Part shown: positions 11,744-23,681 of the stretch, piece by piece
Position numbering within the stretch: position 1 is the stretch's first letter
Layout: every line of letters begins with the position of its first letter
Assembly (NCBI RefSeq): GCF_041381155.1
Contig: NC_091134.1
Location: 60,357,467 to 60,421,466 of the forward strand
DNA from: Argopecten irradians
Taxonomy: Eukaryota; Mollusca; Bivalvia; Pectinida; Pectinidae
Direction of reading: 5' to 3'
DNA: 64,000 nucleotides
Program-made: the position numbers and the translations under genes
Notes under the pieces: generated by a model
Database searches by the model: none
What the model was told of the DNA's origin: nothing
The model's input: only the letters and a program-made list of their open reading frames with translations

Positions 11744-12183
11744 CATCCCCGATACTCCAGGGGTTCCGATCACTTACGATCTCTCCACCCCTGGACTATC
11801 TCATAGTAAAACTGGAGACAGCTAATTAAGTCCTTTGATGTGCATCAAAATATTTGTAAAACGGTACACTCAGAGGGACCTGGAACGATTTTTTTAAAAC
11901 TAACAGTATACATATTTATATTATAGTATCCTTGATACTATAATATATATATGTGTGTGTATACTGTTGGTTAAAAATTTTCGTGCCAGGTCCCTGTGGA
12001 TACACTGTTGTTGACTATGTGGCTTTGAAGTTGGGCGTCGCTCTCTCTGTAGTCTTCAAAGGATTTTTTGCTGGCCTGTGATTGGTTCAGATTTTTTCCT
12101 CCGAGTTGCCTTCAGTTTTACTATGAGATAGCCCAGGGGTGTAGAGATCGTAAGTGATCGGAAACCCTGGAGTATCGAGGATG
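11744..12183. mobile_element. Mutator-like non-autonomous element, copy C, with exact 9-bp target duplication
   Basis: This copy defines the family. It begins CATCCCCGATACTCCAGGGG and ends CTGGAGTATCGAGGATG. ACTAGCTTT stands on both sides (11735-11743 and 12184-12192). Terminal inverted repeats of about 75 bp and a 9-bp duplication fit the Mutator superfamily. Without the hAT-like insertion at 11871-11998 and its duplicated site, the element would be about 304 bp. There is no coding capacity, so it depends on a transposase elsewhere. Confidence 0.82.
11871..11998. mobile_element. short hAT-like MITE (128 bp) inserted in copy C
   Basis: It starts CAGAGGGACCTGGAACGA and ends TCGTGCCAGGTCCCTGTG, the same ends as the 1,073-bp element at 8934. 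The two halves are again inverted copies, meeting at ATACTATAATATATATATG. The flanks are GGTACACT (11863-11870) and GATACACT (11999-12006), an 8-bp duplication with one change. It looks like an internally deleted relative of the larger element. Confidence 0.8.
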
Positions 12184-12192
12184 ACTAGCTTT

Positions 12193-13840
12193 CTGAAACG
12201 GCTTATAAAATGTGAATGTAAAACGAGATAGATAATTTTGTAGTCGAAAAAGTTATTAACTGGTCGTTGATACTAGACTTATCATCATCTTCTGAACAAG
12301 TTAATTAAAATAAATAAAATGTTAATTTTCATAACGCGGGTCGTCCTATGTTTCCCGCCGCCTTGTAGTTGTTTATCATTGGCCTGCGTCAGATGGCAAA
12401 ACAGCGAAATGAATCTCCACAGTTAACATATATTATGCAGGAAATCTTGAATATGTTTGGTGTTTTTACCTCAAATTAGGCCATCGACATGTATTTTTTT
12501 ATGTTATTAATGTTTTGAAGAAGCTTTTAGAATTTGATCCGGAAAGGTTGTAGGCCTTCAAATTAAAGTCCCCACTAACAGCCAGGGTCATGTTATTTAT
12601 ACTTCTACCAACAGTGATATATATTGTTGGATGTGAATATAAGGAGGAGTGTTTTCCGCTATTGAGTTGACATTTAGTATTATATTGTAATGTTACTTAC
12701 AAATAAAACACTTTACTGGTAAATTTTATGTAGTTTCCTCTAAAGTATTTATATAGAAGACTGGTGTGATGTCTCTGATTCACACCCGATTTTTGCAACA
12801 TTTTCGTACGTAACTGTAGGATAATGCTATAAAGTCATCTAGCTGTAAGTAGTCGGCAGCAGGTAGTAGTCATTAGACAGTAGAATAGAGTGCAAGCGGT
12901 CAGCAGAGAACAATAACGTCAGTAGACACTAATCAGTTATCAGTAGCTAATTTATCACTTACACTATAGCTGAAGTTCCGATAATTGCAGTCCATGTTGT
13001 ACATTATTTTAAAAATTGTATACTTTTTTTAAAAATTGTTTCAACATTAGAAATTAAGTGTACCTGCCATGCATGGATGTAATTCACTTAAGTCGAATCA
13101 ATCACAGCAGTTGTTGAATAACCAGGATATCACAAATATCTTCATCTACTCACAAATTACATGTACATTTCAAGTATTTCTTCCATCTTTCTATAGAACA
13201 AGACAAGACAAAATTCATCATTTAAACCATCAATTTTATTGGGTTTTCTTCTTTCTTTTTCTTTTACAATATATTTTTTCTATTTCAGCATTAACAAGAA
13301 ATAGTTTTTTGACAACACAACAAAGTTGCACTTAATGAATCATGATAAATGGAAACAAGTTGATGAGCTTTTGAGTCTTTGCAAATGTTTTAACTTCAAA
13401 ACATCATTTCAAACATGCTGTCAGTTCATTCTCCATTCACTCAAAACATATACACGCACATTTATTTCAAACATACACCATTTCATTCGATCACACAGAA
13501 AACTCTCTGACTTAACTCTGTTAAGCATCCTCAGCTTGCATTTCCTGACTTAGCCTTTCCATATTGAACACATAAGTGAGTGTGAAACTACACAACTAAA
13601 TGTTTGGTAATGATATTCCAGATAATTAGGTTTCTACCTAGGGTGATTGTGGCTCAACAATGAGATCATTTCAAAAATAAGGATTCATCTGGATCGTAGA
13701 ATGTTAAATGACACCAACTTTTATTTGTCTGCTTACATAATGAAATTCATGGGTGTTGTAGCTATTATCACAATCATTTCATTGTAAAGGATTTATCAAA
13801 CATTTATAAATATTTTGTGAATATGTTCCGATACCTTCAT
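12193..13840. other. intergenic sequence, possibly reaching the 3' end of CDKN1
   Basis: AT-rich. AATAAA hexamers for a minus-strand transcript occur near 13,226, 13,442, 13,719 and 13,848, so the CDKN1 3' UTR could extend into this interval. Open frames at 13069-13335 and 13326-13553 are biased in composition and unrecognised. Confidence 0.4.
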
Positions 13841-13847
13841 TTCATTT

Positions 13848-15164
13848 ATTTTAGTTACAAATATTAGATAACTATTTCCCCATATTGGTGTCATTTACCA
13901 CTTTGTAACAAAAGATGTTGTCCAATCAGGAATAAAAGAAATAGAAAGAGTAGAGAAAGAAAAGGTAGCTCTACATAAATAAAGATTTCAAAGGTGATAC
14001 ATGGAAATTATTATATTGCAAATAAAAATTCAAAATATTGAAACTCAAAAGAGTATACGTAACTGTTTCCATATTCCATAGCAATCATTTTTCTTCAAAG
14101 TTCTTCCAACATTTGCTTGTATTGTTTTTTTTTGTTTAAAATATTTACATTTGAATTAAATATTTTTAGTCTGACTTTAGCCATCAGATTAAAAGTCATA
14201 AATAGGGTTGTCTTCTTAATATTTGCTTTCACAAATATTTCATGTAATACATATATTATATACATTTAGCTTTAATTGTATTTTAAGTTAGAACATAATT
14301 TAAGGCAAACAATAAATTAAATGACAATATGCAAATGAGATCGGCCACATTACTGTTTACAAACACCCGTTGAGGAGAAAGCAAACAGCTGTAGTTACAA
14401 AAATATAATAAAATTGCACAAGGGTTTTAAACTTTTTGTCACAAACTTGGAAAATGAGGGCAGTGTATTATGGGTAACACAATAACACAATAAAATAACA
14501 TTTTTCGCTCCACAAAGATAAAAAATAAAAATAGTTCTCCCAAAGATGTAAAACATAGTTGTTGTTATATTTGGCATCTGTGCCCATTGGTTGAAGATGT
14601 AAATATCAAATAAGTTTTGGAATGACTTAAAGTTTGAGAAAATGTATACCATTTGATGGTATGTTTGTAGTTTGCACTCGTGGATAAAAATTTACAATAG
14701 AGTTCAGCAATCAAAATATAAATATTTGAATCATGCACGCTGTATTTAGAAACTCCATTTAGTTTTTTTCACATAATCTAGGGTCATCGCAATGACATCT
14801 ACTGGGCACATAGCGAACTATAAAGGGCAGACAAATAAGGATGACAAATATCAAAGATTTTTTTTCATGGCAATAATACTTGTGTAACAATATTTTCTCA
14901 AGTCTTTATCAAGTCTGTCAACTATACTGCAGCAAAACACAAATGTCTAAAATTTTGGCCAAGAATATATTTGTTGGTCATCAGCACGGATCCTGCCGCA
15001 CTGCTGGCAAGCCTTGCAATGTGTCCAGTTTTTTCCGTCCTGGAAGACAGTTGTTTGTGTCCAGACAAACCGGTGATGTCTGGTAGCTAGCCCATAGCTT
15101 TCTGTCCTCATTGTACAACTGACACATCTCTTCACTGGCAACAAAGCACTTCTGTCTGCAAAAT
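13848..15164 (-). other. CDKN1: candidate third exon of CDKN1: 3' UTR or alternative C-terminal coding exon
   Basis: On the minus strand a good acceptor (TTTTGTATATTCACAG) ends at 15165, so an exon would start at 15164. If exon 2 is spliced in, this exon is pure 3' UTR, since exon 2 already holds the stop; human CDKN1B likewise ends in a UTR exon. If exon 2 is skipped, exon 1 joins it in phase and stays open to a stop at 14947-14949. That adds 72 residues with the Cys/His groups CVSC, RHH and HCKACQQC, a zinc-binding-like spacing, and ends IYSWPKF. A second frame is also open for about 60 codons, which weakens the coding case. The lower limit is set by AATAAA at about 13,848 and is uncertain. 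Confidence 0.45.
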
Positions 15165-16995
15165 CTGTGAATATACAAAACAGAAACCTACATGAGTACA
15201 TGTTGCCATATATGGGTTATTTCACACAAAGTTATTTACATACTACTGACAAGTATAGGACACCATTTTTAAAGTGGTTAATAAGATAATGTATACAGAT
15301 TCAACCCTACACTGGTGTACTGTTTGAACTTGCACCTCAAATGCAAAATGTGAATTAATTCATACCACTAACAACTCGCATAGATTTTTCTTTTAATTCT
15401 TTAAGTGAAAAGCAATTAAGAATTCATTTTGATACGAAATATATCTACACTTTTATTTTATCCAAGAATGCCCGTCCTCTCTCTATTCGACACAGCTTTA
15501 AACTCGACTCTACGTTTGTCCCTAAAAGACCTCCTTTCCTTCCCCCCATATACAGCCCCACATTTTATCGCTTAACCATCTCTCCCGCAGTCATTCAAAC
15601 GTCTTTGTACGCTACGCTATGATGTTGGAGGGCATTACTCTTAAAACGGGTCAAGCTTTATGCAAATGAGGTTGGAGCCTACTACTACTATGGTGTGTGT
15701 ACATAGTAAATACACACGCTAGTGATCACGAGTGTATATGTATTGCGTTTTCATCTGTCACAGCCCCGGCGTCACTCAAGCATGGACGTTTTCCCCGAGA
15801 TGTGGGCCAGCAGCCATTTCGGTTAGAGCGGCCTTCGGCCATAACTCATTAATCACCGGTTGTGTAGGCTTTAGCCCTGTAGTAGCTGTGTAAAGTCTCT
15901 CTTCATTGATGGTACAATGTGTATTGCTCACAAGCAAAATTTACCCAAGGTAATACTATCCGTAAAACCAACTAAATAACCTCCCAATTCAATTTCTTAA
16001 ACTGCTCACGACTTATAACTAAGCATAGTCGCATTTACTACATTAAATACAGCTTCATCAATCTAATTTAATTAACACTATGAAGTATTAATTTTTAAAA
16101 TGAAATTTTAAGTTTTACAGGACTGTAATTTTCACTGGGAGAAGGACCAGGACAACACCCTGGGGATAGTGACCAGCTTCGCTGACCAAAGACTACAGAA
16201 TGTCAGTATAATAAATAGCTATATAGCTAACGCTTCCAACACTACCAAGTCAACTAGTGACCTTTGGTCAGCATTGATAGAGGACAACTAGGATAGCCGC
16301 TGGTCAAACAGCCGACCATCCCCTATACCAGTATACATGTACAGTTCTATAAGCTGGACTGGCATTTTCCCACGACTGGCTATAAAAGTTTTGTTCCTGG
16401 TTTTGTTGTAATATTACAAAGCCTACAGTTAACTGAGACAGGTGATGGTGTTTTGCTGACAATAGCTTAAAATGATTTCTAATAATAGGGGCTGGTCTCA
16501 ATGTACAAGCGATGAATTTTAGGGTCATTTTTACCACTATTCGTCAGATTGAAAATAAATAAAAATAAATTGAAGAAATAATAAAATTAAAACACTATTA
16601 AAATGCTAAATGAAGCTGATGTTTTAAACGTGAAACTATTTATATTGTGACTATGAATGCTATCTATTTATTCTGATACCACATATAGCATTGAACAGCA
16701 TAATAAAGCTCAACTCCTGACTAAATCTATGTTATCCGATCAATACAAGATAGTTTGTGAACAAAGATCCATGGTCCAGATTGTGAGTGTGCCACACAGG
16801 GTGTTAATTAGGCCACTTTTGTTTACTATTACCATGACAATCCAATCATATCTTCTCAATACTGGATGTTTAAATATTAATTATGGCAAGGTGTGTTCGC
16901 CAAAGGTGAATTATGCAATGCCGCATATATTGGTCACTGCCAGATCTGACTATCTATTGATGAGATACCTTAGTCTCAATGTAAAAGATGCTTAC
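15165..16995 (-). other. CDKN1: proposed intron 2 of CDKN1
   Basis: 1,831 bp bounded by GTAAGC and TTCACAG on the minus strand. It contains an 11-bp inverted repeat, GCTGACCAAAG (16181-16191) and CTTTGGTCAGC (16262-16272). A GC-richer patch at 15,470-15,860 contains ATGCAAAT near 15,660. No coding sequence recognised. Confidence 0.55.
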
Positions 16996-17009
16996 CTGTG
17001 TAATATGGA
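16996..17009 (-). other. CDKN1: 3' UTR part of CDKN1 exon 2 and its splice donor
   Basis: After the TAG at 17010-17012 only 14 bases remain before CACAG|GTAAGC, with the intron starting at 16995. This strong donor implies a further exon downstream, the candidate at 15164. The stop lies so close to the junction that nonsense-mediated decay would not be triggered. Confidence 0.7.
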
Positions 17010-18789
17010 CTATTCTAATCGTCTCGTTTTGCTTGTTGTTGATGTGCTGGGAGCTGCCCTCTTTCTTTTCCTCAGATACACTGAAAATGAAAAATAAATT
17101 AAGCTATTAATTTATCAAAAAATCTAAATTTAATATGGATAAAATGATATATTCATAATATTTTAAAATAGAATTTATCAAATTACAATATTTCAAATTT
17201 AATTCAAATGTTTAATTGTCTTCCATCTAAACTAGATGAAACATTGTTCATATAGTTGTACATAGTATATTGTATTATAAACATGTTCTACAATGTCCTT
17301 TTAATATCATGTTGCACAATATATTACAGGTGTCATTGTTAAATAGAACAATTAACTAATCCTTTATACACAACACGATATCGACCAGTTTTATATATAA
17401 CTGTTCATTTCCATGGAGCAGAAAATAAACATCAGAGAAAATACGATTACGTGAGGCGGGAGTGAACAATGGTATGAAATCAGACGATTGTATTTGTGTA
17501 AACCTGCAGATCTAGTAGTATTTAAAAGTCCCTATGAATGAACCTGTTGGATCCTGGCGAAAACCTATCTCCGCCAAGACTTCGTACCTGCCAGGACATG
17601 TCCATTACGCTCACCAATCATGAAACACGGCAGCTAAATTTGAATGGCGCAAATATTGTTTCCCGCAATTCATATCCAAACATGTTTTCATTTAAATGCC
17701 CGCGTACAATAATATCAGCTGTGACAGAACATGTGCTTGCGTTTCCCCACCAAAATACGAAACATGATAAAATGACTAAATAAGGCACGCAGAAAGGGTT
17801 TCAGAGCTATTAAATACGGAAAAACGGGGAATAAAAATCCTAATACAAAAAATCTTGGGACATTGCCACATCTCACTGTTTACATTCGTAGTGAAAACAA
17901 CATGATACAATCAAGATGGCCGTCAACATCAAAACTATTACACATATGGCAGTCATTAGAAGCTAGCACGATTTTCACTTTGCCCTGACGCTATCTGGGG
18001 CCGCTACTACGCGAATTTACAACCGAGAATGTATGTCACAACCGATACGGGCGTAGTTTCTCACCAAACTAGGTCATAGCTCGTAGGATCAACAATAAAC
18101 ACTTTTAACTACGCAACATAAAACAGTGGGAAATATAACATGACAAGGCCTTAAATGGAACAGAAAAACGATGTATTTGATGCAAACCCTTGCAAAATTA
18201 CAGTGCTTTGATACGATTAGCTAGGAAAGAGTACACACGAGGCGAGGAGAGACCGGCAGGTCATCCCTCATCTCTGTCTGTAGTAGTGAAGACACTTACC
18301 ATCCATGTGTGTTTGTACAAGTTTGGGTGACGTTGTTGTGTTTTTAGACTCCTCGTCTGATTTATTGCACAAATCCTGACTAGATAACACATTGTCCTCC
18401 TTATTAGCACTAGATACACTTCGTACATACTCATCGTCACTATCGTCGCTGCTATACTCCCGATCATACAGAGAATTGCACGGCACACGCGGTAAAACAC
18501 GTCTGAATTTTGACGTATATCCTTTTTTGTAAAACTCTGGACAGTCTGTGGTCTGTACCCAATCCAATGGTCCTTCCTCGGGAACATCATTTATGATGTC
18601 ATAGTTCCAGCGAGTTTTTGCCTCCTCGAAATCTTTGGCATATAATTTAGACACCTCAGCCTTAAGGCTATCTTTATCGGGCTTCCCGAATAAACACCTT
18701 CGGACTCTTGATATATCCATGGTTTTGTTGTGTTTGAGGTTGATATTTTCCTTAAGTTGAGCCACGGCGTGCATCTTTGATGCGATCAT
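17010..18789 (-). CDS. CDKN1: Cip/Kip family cyclin-dependent kinase inhibitor (p27/p21-like), two coding exons
   Basis: Binds cyclin-CDK complexes in the nucleus to restrain cell-cycle entry. Coding exons: 18789-18300 and 17080-17010, with intron 17081-18299. Exon 1 ends in phase 1 (GATG then GTAAGTG); the acceptor is TTTTCAG. The product is 186 residues, close to human p27 (198). The N-terminal CDI domain spans about residues 28-98. It has the cyclin-docking RCLFG (31-35; RNLFG in p27), the linker helix LKAEVSKLYAKDFEEAKTRW, WNYDIINDVP (61-70), GPLDW, and CPEFY (83-87), matching the LPEFY segment of p27 that enters the CDK site. An acidic SSDDSDDE patch (113-120) and TTTSPK (151-156, a CDK-type S-P-x-K site) follow. 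Exon 2 gives RKRKR and SKTRRLE, a nuclear-localisation-like basic tail with an RRL motif but no aromatic PIP box. The ATG at 18789 follows an in-frame stop near 18,820; M24 (ATG at 18720) has the best Kozak context (AACCATGG) and may be the real start. Confidence 0.93.
17081..18299 (-). other. CDKN1: intron 1 of CDKN1
   Basis: 1,219 bp bounded by GTAAGT and TTTTCAG on the minus strand, phase 1. It contains a YY1-type word AAGATGGCCGT (17913-17923). The 81-codon open frame at 17538-17783 has no recognisable content. Confidence 0.85.
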
Positions 18790-18894
18790 TAGAAACAGAG
18801 ACCAAGAGTTTACGTCCGATCACACCACAAGTTACACACTGGTCTGCTTCAAGCCCAGACAAGCAGTCGGTAATGAAACGGACGCCTCGCCGGC

Positions 18895-18960
18895 TCCAGC
18901 CAATCACAGGGCGGGCGCCATTGGCCCCGCCCCCCAGTGGGCGGAGTCGCATCACATGAC
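18895..18960 (-). promoter_or_regulatory. CDKN1: CDKN1 promoter: CCAAT boxes and GC boxes
   Basis: About 110-170 bp upstream of the first ATG, in the most GC-rich unique stretch nearby, lie a CCAAT box on the gene strand (ATTGG at 18920-18924 on plus) and one on the opposite strand (18900-18904). There are three GC boxes: GGGCGGG (18909-18915), CCCCGCCCCCC (18925-18935) and GTGGGCGGAG (18937-18946). An E-box CACATG is at 18953-18958. No TATA box is seen. Sp1 and NF-Y sites are known drivers of mammalian CDKN1B, so the layout fits the gene. Confidence 0.7.
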
Positions 18961-21900
18961 ACTCTACGGTGATTGATAGTGTAGCGTATACGGTAGTATC
19001 GTGAATCACGCTATGTTTATATTTACAGTAATACTCACCGATGCATATATGCAAATTCGCTTGTTTGTAAACAATGAAAAACAACATTTCTAAAGATTCA
19101 AAGTTTACTATATTCATAATAAACTTGGAAATATTATATTCCTATATAATTTGTTGCTAAAAAAGTTCAGTTAATGATTTGTACTTAAAGCTGATTTGCA
19201 TTTTTGTATATGACGGTCTGTAGCTAAAAATAGAATCAATTTTAGCGTGTTGGTACTTGCTCTGCTCACGTGAGTTCACTGAGCTGTGACACGTAAAGAG
19301 ACTGATTTAGTTAGCCGAATGAGTACAGTTACACTTACGAACATGTGTGTAAGACAAACTACAACACATGTAGTGTAATGTCGTGGAAGGACAGTCGGAT
19401 CTGTATCTCCCTGGTGTAAAACAATAAACGACTTCATGATGTCATTTTATATTAGTGACAAAATAGTACAGTTCAGTATATATATATATGTATTTTTTTA
19501 AACTAATGGTTGGATTCAGAATCAAACTCTAATGGAATAACATTAATACGTCTCCATCAAATCATGTTTTGGTATCATCTCGATCTGGCATCACAAATTT
19601 AATGAAATTACTATTTGTTTCTAACGGTGACCTGAAACTGTTGACTGAAGTAATCTATGAAATTATATTGTATGATCATTTGTAATTAATCTAAAATTAA
19701 TTATATTTAAAAAACAACTTAATGATGACAAGTCCCCTTTAGTGAACAAATAACCTATTCAGCTATCTTACAACGCATCAAGGGGAATAACTCGTACGAA
19801 CTGACAAACGTTGACGGTAACATGCTGTCAAAATCACAATCAGAGTTCGAGAAAACATCCCGATCAACAAATCAATAAAGTTATCATAAATAGCTATGAC
19901 ATATATATGTCAGTTCAATATTGGTTGTCGATATTTAGATAATTTTATTCAAATAGAATCGACAACACAAAGAAAATCGATGATATTGTCAGAAGAGCAG
20001 ATGTTGGCGTTCATTGTGCTGTACTATTGATTTATAAAATCTCCCATTCATTATTGTACCGAGCGACTCCTCACTCCTTAACATCTTTTAATATGCAATG
20101 TAGGCCCTTCATTTCTTTGTCACACAAACATTCTAATATATACGTCATTTGAGATCTTAAGGATATATTTCGCTTTGTAAATAATTGCAATGATATGACA
20201 AAACTGGTATGGTAATACATTTTGACCATTTCTTAATCCATCGTCACCGCTGTTATAGGCATTTTATTGAAAATATTTACATGAAAAACAAAAGAAACAT
20301 TAACAACAAAAAAATCCTTGCATTTTGTCTACAAAGATGTAAAATTGGATTTAGAAATGAGGAAAGGAAAAGTTTTTATTTCATACTTCTTATGTAAACA
20401 CTTTACTTCCTACATTAAAATATATTGTGGTTTGGAAAGTGTACATTCGTGACATTTATGTAAATGGAGAAAAGGTTTTAAAATTATGATGAGAATATAA
20501 TTATATCACAAGTAAAGTTCAGTTAAATGGTACACACAAAGAGTTCCAATATGATTCACTTCCATGACATCATTGTCAATTTTAATGTAAAACGATCTTC
20601 GGTGTTAATTAATAAATAATTAAGCAATTATGAACTCTTCAACTGATTTTCGCAGGTGCGCGTGTTTGTAAAACACAATAATGTGTTTCAGTGTCAAAAT
20701 TAATCGATTAAAATGTAATGAAAACTAATGATGGATACAATTATAATAAAATTATACACACTTCCATTTCAGGTCTTACCTTCCTCACTTAAGGGCATAG
20801 CTACGGAAGTAAGAGTTGGTGAGAGTTTTCTAAGGTGTACCTGTTAATTAGAGCTAATTAAAGCGTTATAAATATACCTTCATCAGTGATTTTGAGTACT
20901 AATATTCGAAGCGTGTCAAAAATCAACATAAAATGGCAAACTTATGATAGGATTAGAGTAGATTTAGTTTCCTTCTGCGACAAGACGTGGTGAGACAAAG
21001 GACGGTTGTATATCGGTGGTGACAGATGGTAACATACAGTAGGACGCGTGGCGGTCCCGGACAGTCATCACTTCATGGCATCATCACTGTCACAAAAACT
21101 CGTATTTTTAAACAAGCGTTGCTTCTTCAGATCAGAGATTTAGAGACCTTAATGATCTAAATTTCAGGTCAGATATCGTACTGTAATGAAAAAGCTTACA
21201 TGTAGGTTAATTTAATGTTAAAACTGAATTTTTAGAACGCTAAATTTTGAACTATCGTTTAAAGTATATTACTTTCATTTCGTTGAATTTTAATATTTAA
21301 AATGAGGACAAAATGCAGAAAACATAAGCTTCGTAGAACATAAAAAGGAACAGGAGATGAACCTATGTCCTATTCACACTAGGCGCTCCAATATACAGAC
21401 TACGAGTTTGATTATCTAACACAAGAGACTATGATGACACGCGTTTCCTGATGAATACTAATTACCAGAGAGGAAGTATACTATGTATGTATGTGACATT
21501 ACACGGTAATTTCCTGTTATTACAATACACATGTCAAAGTTGACGAACGTGCATTTGTTTGAGTGCTACGATTTGCATGTCATATATAATTAAATAACAA
21601 CATTAAAATATAATAGAGAAACTGCAAGCATTACTTGTTATTTGTTGGTCTTCCAGAAAGATATGTCAAAATATATTCTAACTTTATACAGGTTAATAAC
21701 TTTCCAAAATATAAGAAAATGGTAGGATTTAATATCATTACCTCTCGCTGTTATAAAAGTATGCTGCATTATATTTTATAATTTTAGAATTACGGCCAGC
21801 TCAGGTCCTCGTTTTCGGATATGCCCTTATTCGGCTTTGTTTATATTTCGTCTGAAAATTGTTTTTGTCTCTAGTCTTGGTCCCCATGTCCACACGTTGC

Positions 21901-22073
21901 TGTGCCATGTGGTATAATGACCCTTAGCTCTCACACAGGTACACGACATACGACTATATTAGCACAGACAACAGGTGTCGCTACTGATAGAGAGCCATAC
22001 CTGTTGACTAAAGGTCAGTTGTTTCGATAATCACTTTTCAGTGACAGTGAAAAGAAATTGGTTTTCAAGTTTT
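18961..22073. other. intergenic stretch upstream of CDKN1, no gene recognised
   Basis: AT-rich sequence. Open frames are at most 62 codons (20209-20397) and carry no domain. No tandem array or inverted-repeat element seen. Confidence 0.5.
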
Positions 22074-22167
22074 CCAGACCACGAGACAAAAATGTGATGC
22101 AGAGAAATTGTTTCAGCCATCCAGACCACGAGACAAAAATGTGATGCAGAGAAATTGTTTCAGCCAT
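22074..22167. repeat. perfect 47-bp tandem duplication
   Basis: The segment CCAGACCACGAGACAAAAAT ... TTGTTTCAGCCAT at 22074-22120 is repeated without change at 22121-22167. Perfect identity suggests a very recent duplication. Confidence 0.97.
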
Positions 22168-23680
22168 CCCAATTTGCCTTTAGTTTAGTCGAAGTCTACC
22201 AGCATGTGAAATGTACACAGATTTGTATTTTTATAAAATGCTTATTTTCTGTATTTGGCGTAATAAGCTGCCCGCATTTGTACTTATCATTATATTCTCT
22301 TAACTTTGCGGATAAGAATCATAAATGATATAATATATATATTATTACACAAAAGGCAGGAGTTGCACAGGAATACATTGTTTAGAAAGGCCTGGGTAAG
22401 GAGCTTCCTATAATTCATAATGAACACGAAATTTAATTATGATAATAAAAGCGTTTAAAATCGCAAATAAGCCAACAAAATACCAATTATCAGCAAATTC
22501 CTTTTAATAAATACCGAAACTTGATTTACTCTGAAAACTCCCGCTAATTTTGTAAAGAGAAATATGAGTAGATAGTATCAATCTGGCTATAGTATCTACG
22601 TAGAAGTTGTAAGAGTGTCGGATGTCAGCGAGAGCCTTTCATCTCGGATACTTTTAATAGAAACGAGTTAGGAAGTGGATAACACATCCATCAATCTGCA
22701 AATTGATATCAATTCTCTTATCGCTAATTACCGCAGATAATTACCACGCGCAAATTACCGAAAGTCTCGCGATCTCAGTCCAGACAATTTTGTCCCGCTG
22801 TGAGAGTTTTATCTTGAAGTTGTCCAGACTTGACTGTGTCTAGTCTTGGTCAGATGCTGACCACACCGACCCTCGTTCATATCCCATTTTAGCCAAATAT
22901 ACAACCAGCCCATTCAAGAATTTTTCATACTGAGATTGAAACAGTAATTATGCCAAACTTTGTCGCTATATTATTGTGAAGAACAAGAGACTTAACAGAG
23001 GACTGAAGTGTGTCATCTTATTCCGTAAATCCTTGCTGTTCGTGCTAAGTAGCTTCCTGTATGAGAGGATCCCCCTTTTTCCGGAGCTACTTTGAGTCGC
23101 CTAACTGTAAGATCGGTATACTTTGTGGATGTTATCAAGAATATAAGCAACTTTACTCAGCTTACAGAAAATATGTTTACGATAGGATTATATTTGGGAC
23201 TTAGCCTTTCGCCGTCTTTGTATAGTCTGCTGAATTTAAATACGAGGGTGTTAGGGGCGGGCGGGCTCTTTTGATACCGTCCTTTGTATTTCATGGTTAG
23301 CTTCCCTGCGTTGCGTCATAGCCGAAGTCCTGCACTGGACGTTCGTTGATTTCCGGAAATAATCTGGTGGGCTTTATCGTTTGTTTGTGAGATAGTGGGT
23401 TATCCTATTTACAAACAATCAAACGTAGCCTTATGTTGTACACACGGTAAGGTATCGACTCGTGTGCTTACCTTGACGTATTAGTGGTAAGGTAAGGCCC
23501 AAGACCACTGGCAACTTTTAAATCACTTTGATCACCAAAAAGGCAAACGTCAGACTTTATCTTAGACAAGAGTTATTTCATAATCGTATTTTAAATTTGT
23601 CTGTTGTATTCAGTGATCAACTTTACAATGATATCGCACAGTTTGATACGTTTTAAATTTTATACCACTAGATTAATTAA
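22168..23680. other. intergenic stretch, no gene recognised
   Basis: AT-rich. The stretch at 22,680-22,790 has several TAATTA/TAATTAC words of homeodomain-site type. No coding signal. Confidence 0.45.
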
Positions 23681-23681
23681 T

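Noticed and set aside
13069-13553. Two open frames of 75-88 codons
   Set aside because: Composition is AT-driven (F, L, S, N, K), with no domain; the interval is more likely 3' UTR or intergenic.
16657-17097. 146-codon plus-strand frame, the longest outside the repeats
   Set aside because: It is antisense to CDKN1 exon 2 and its flanking introns, and its sequence has no domain-like content.
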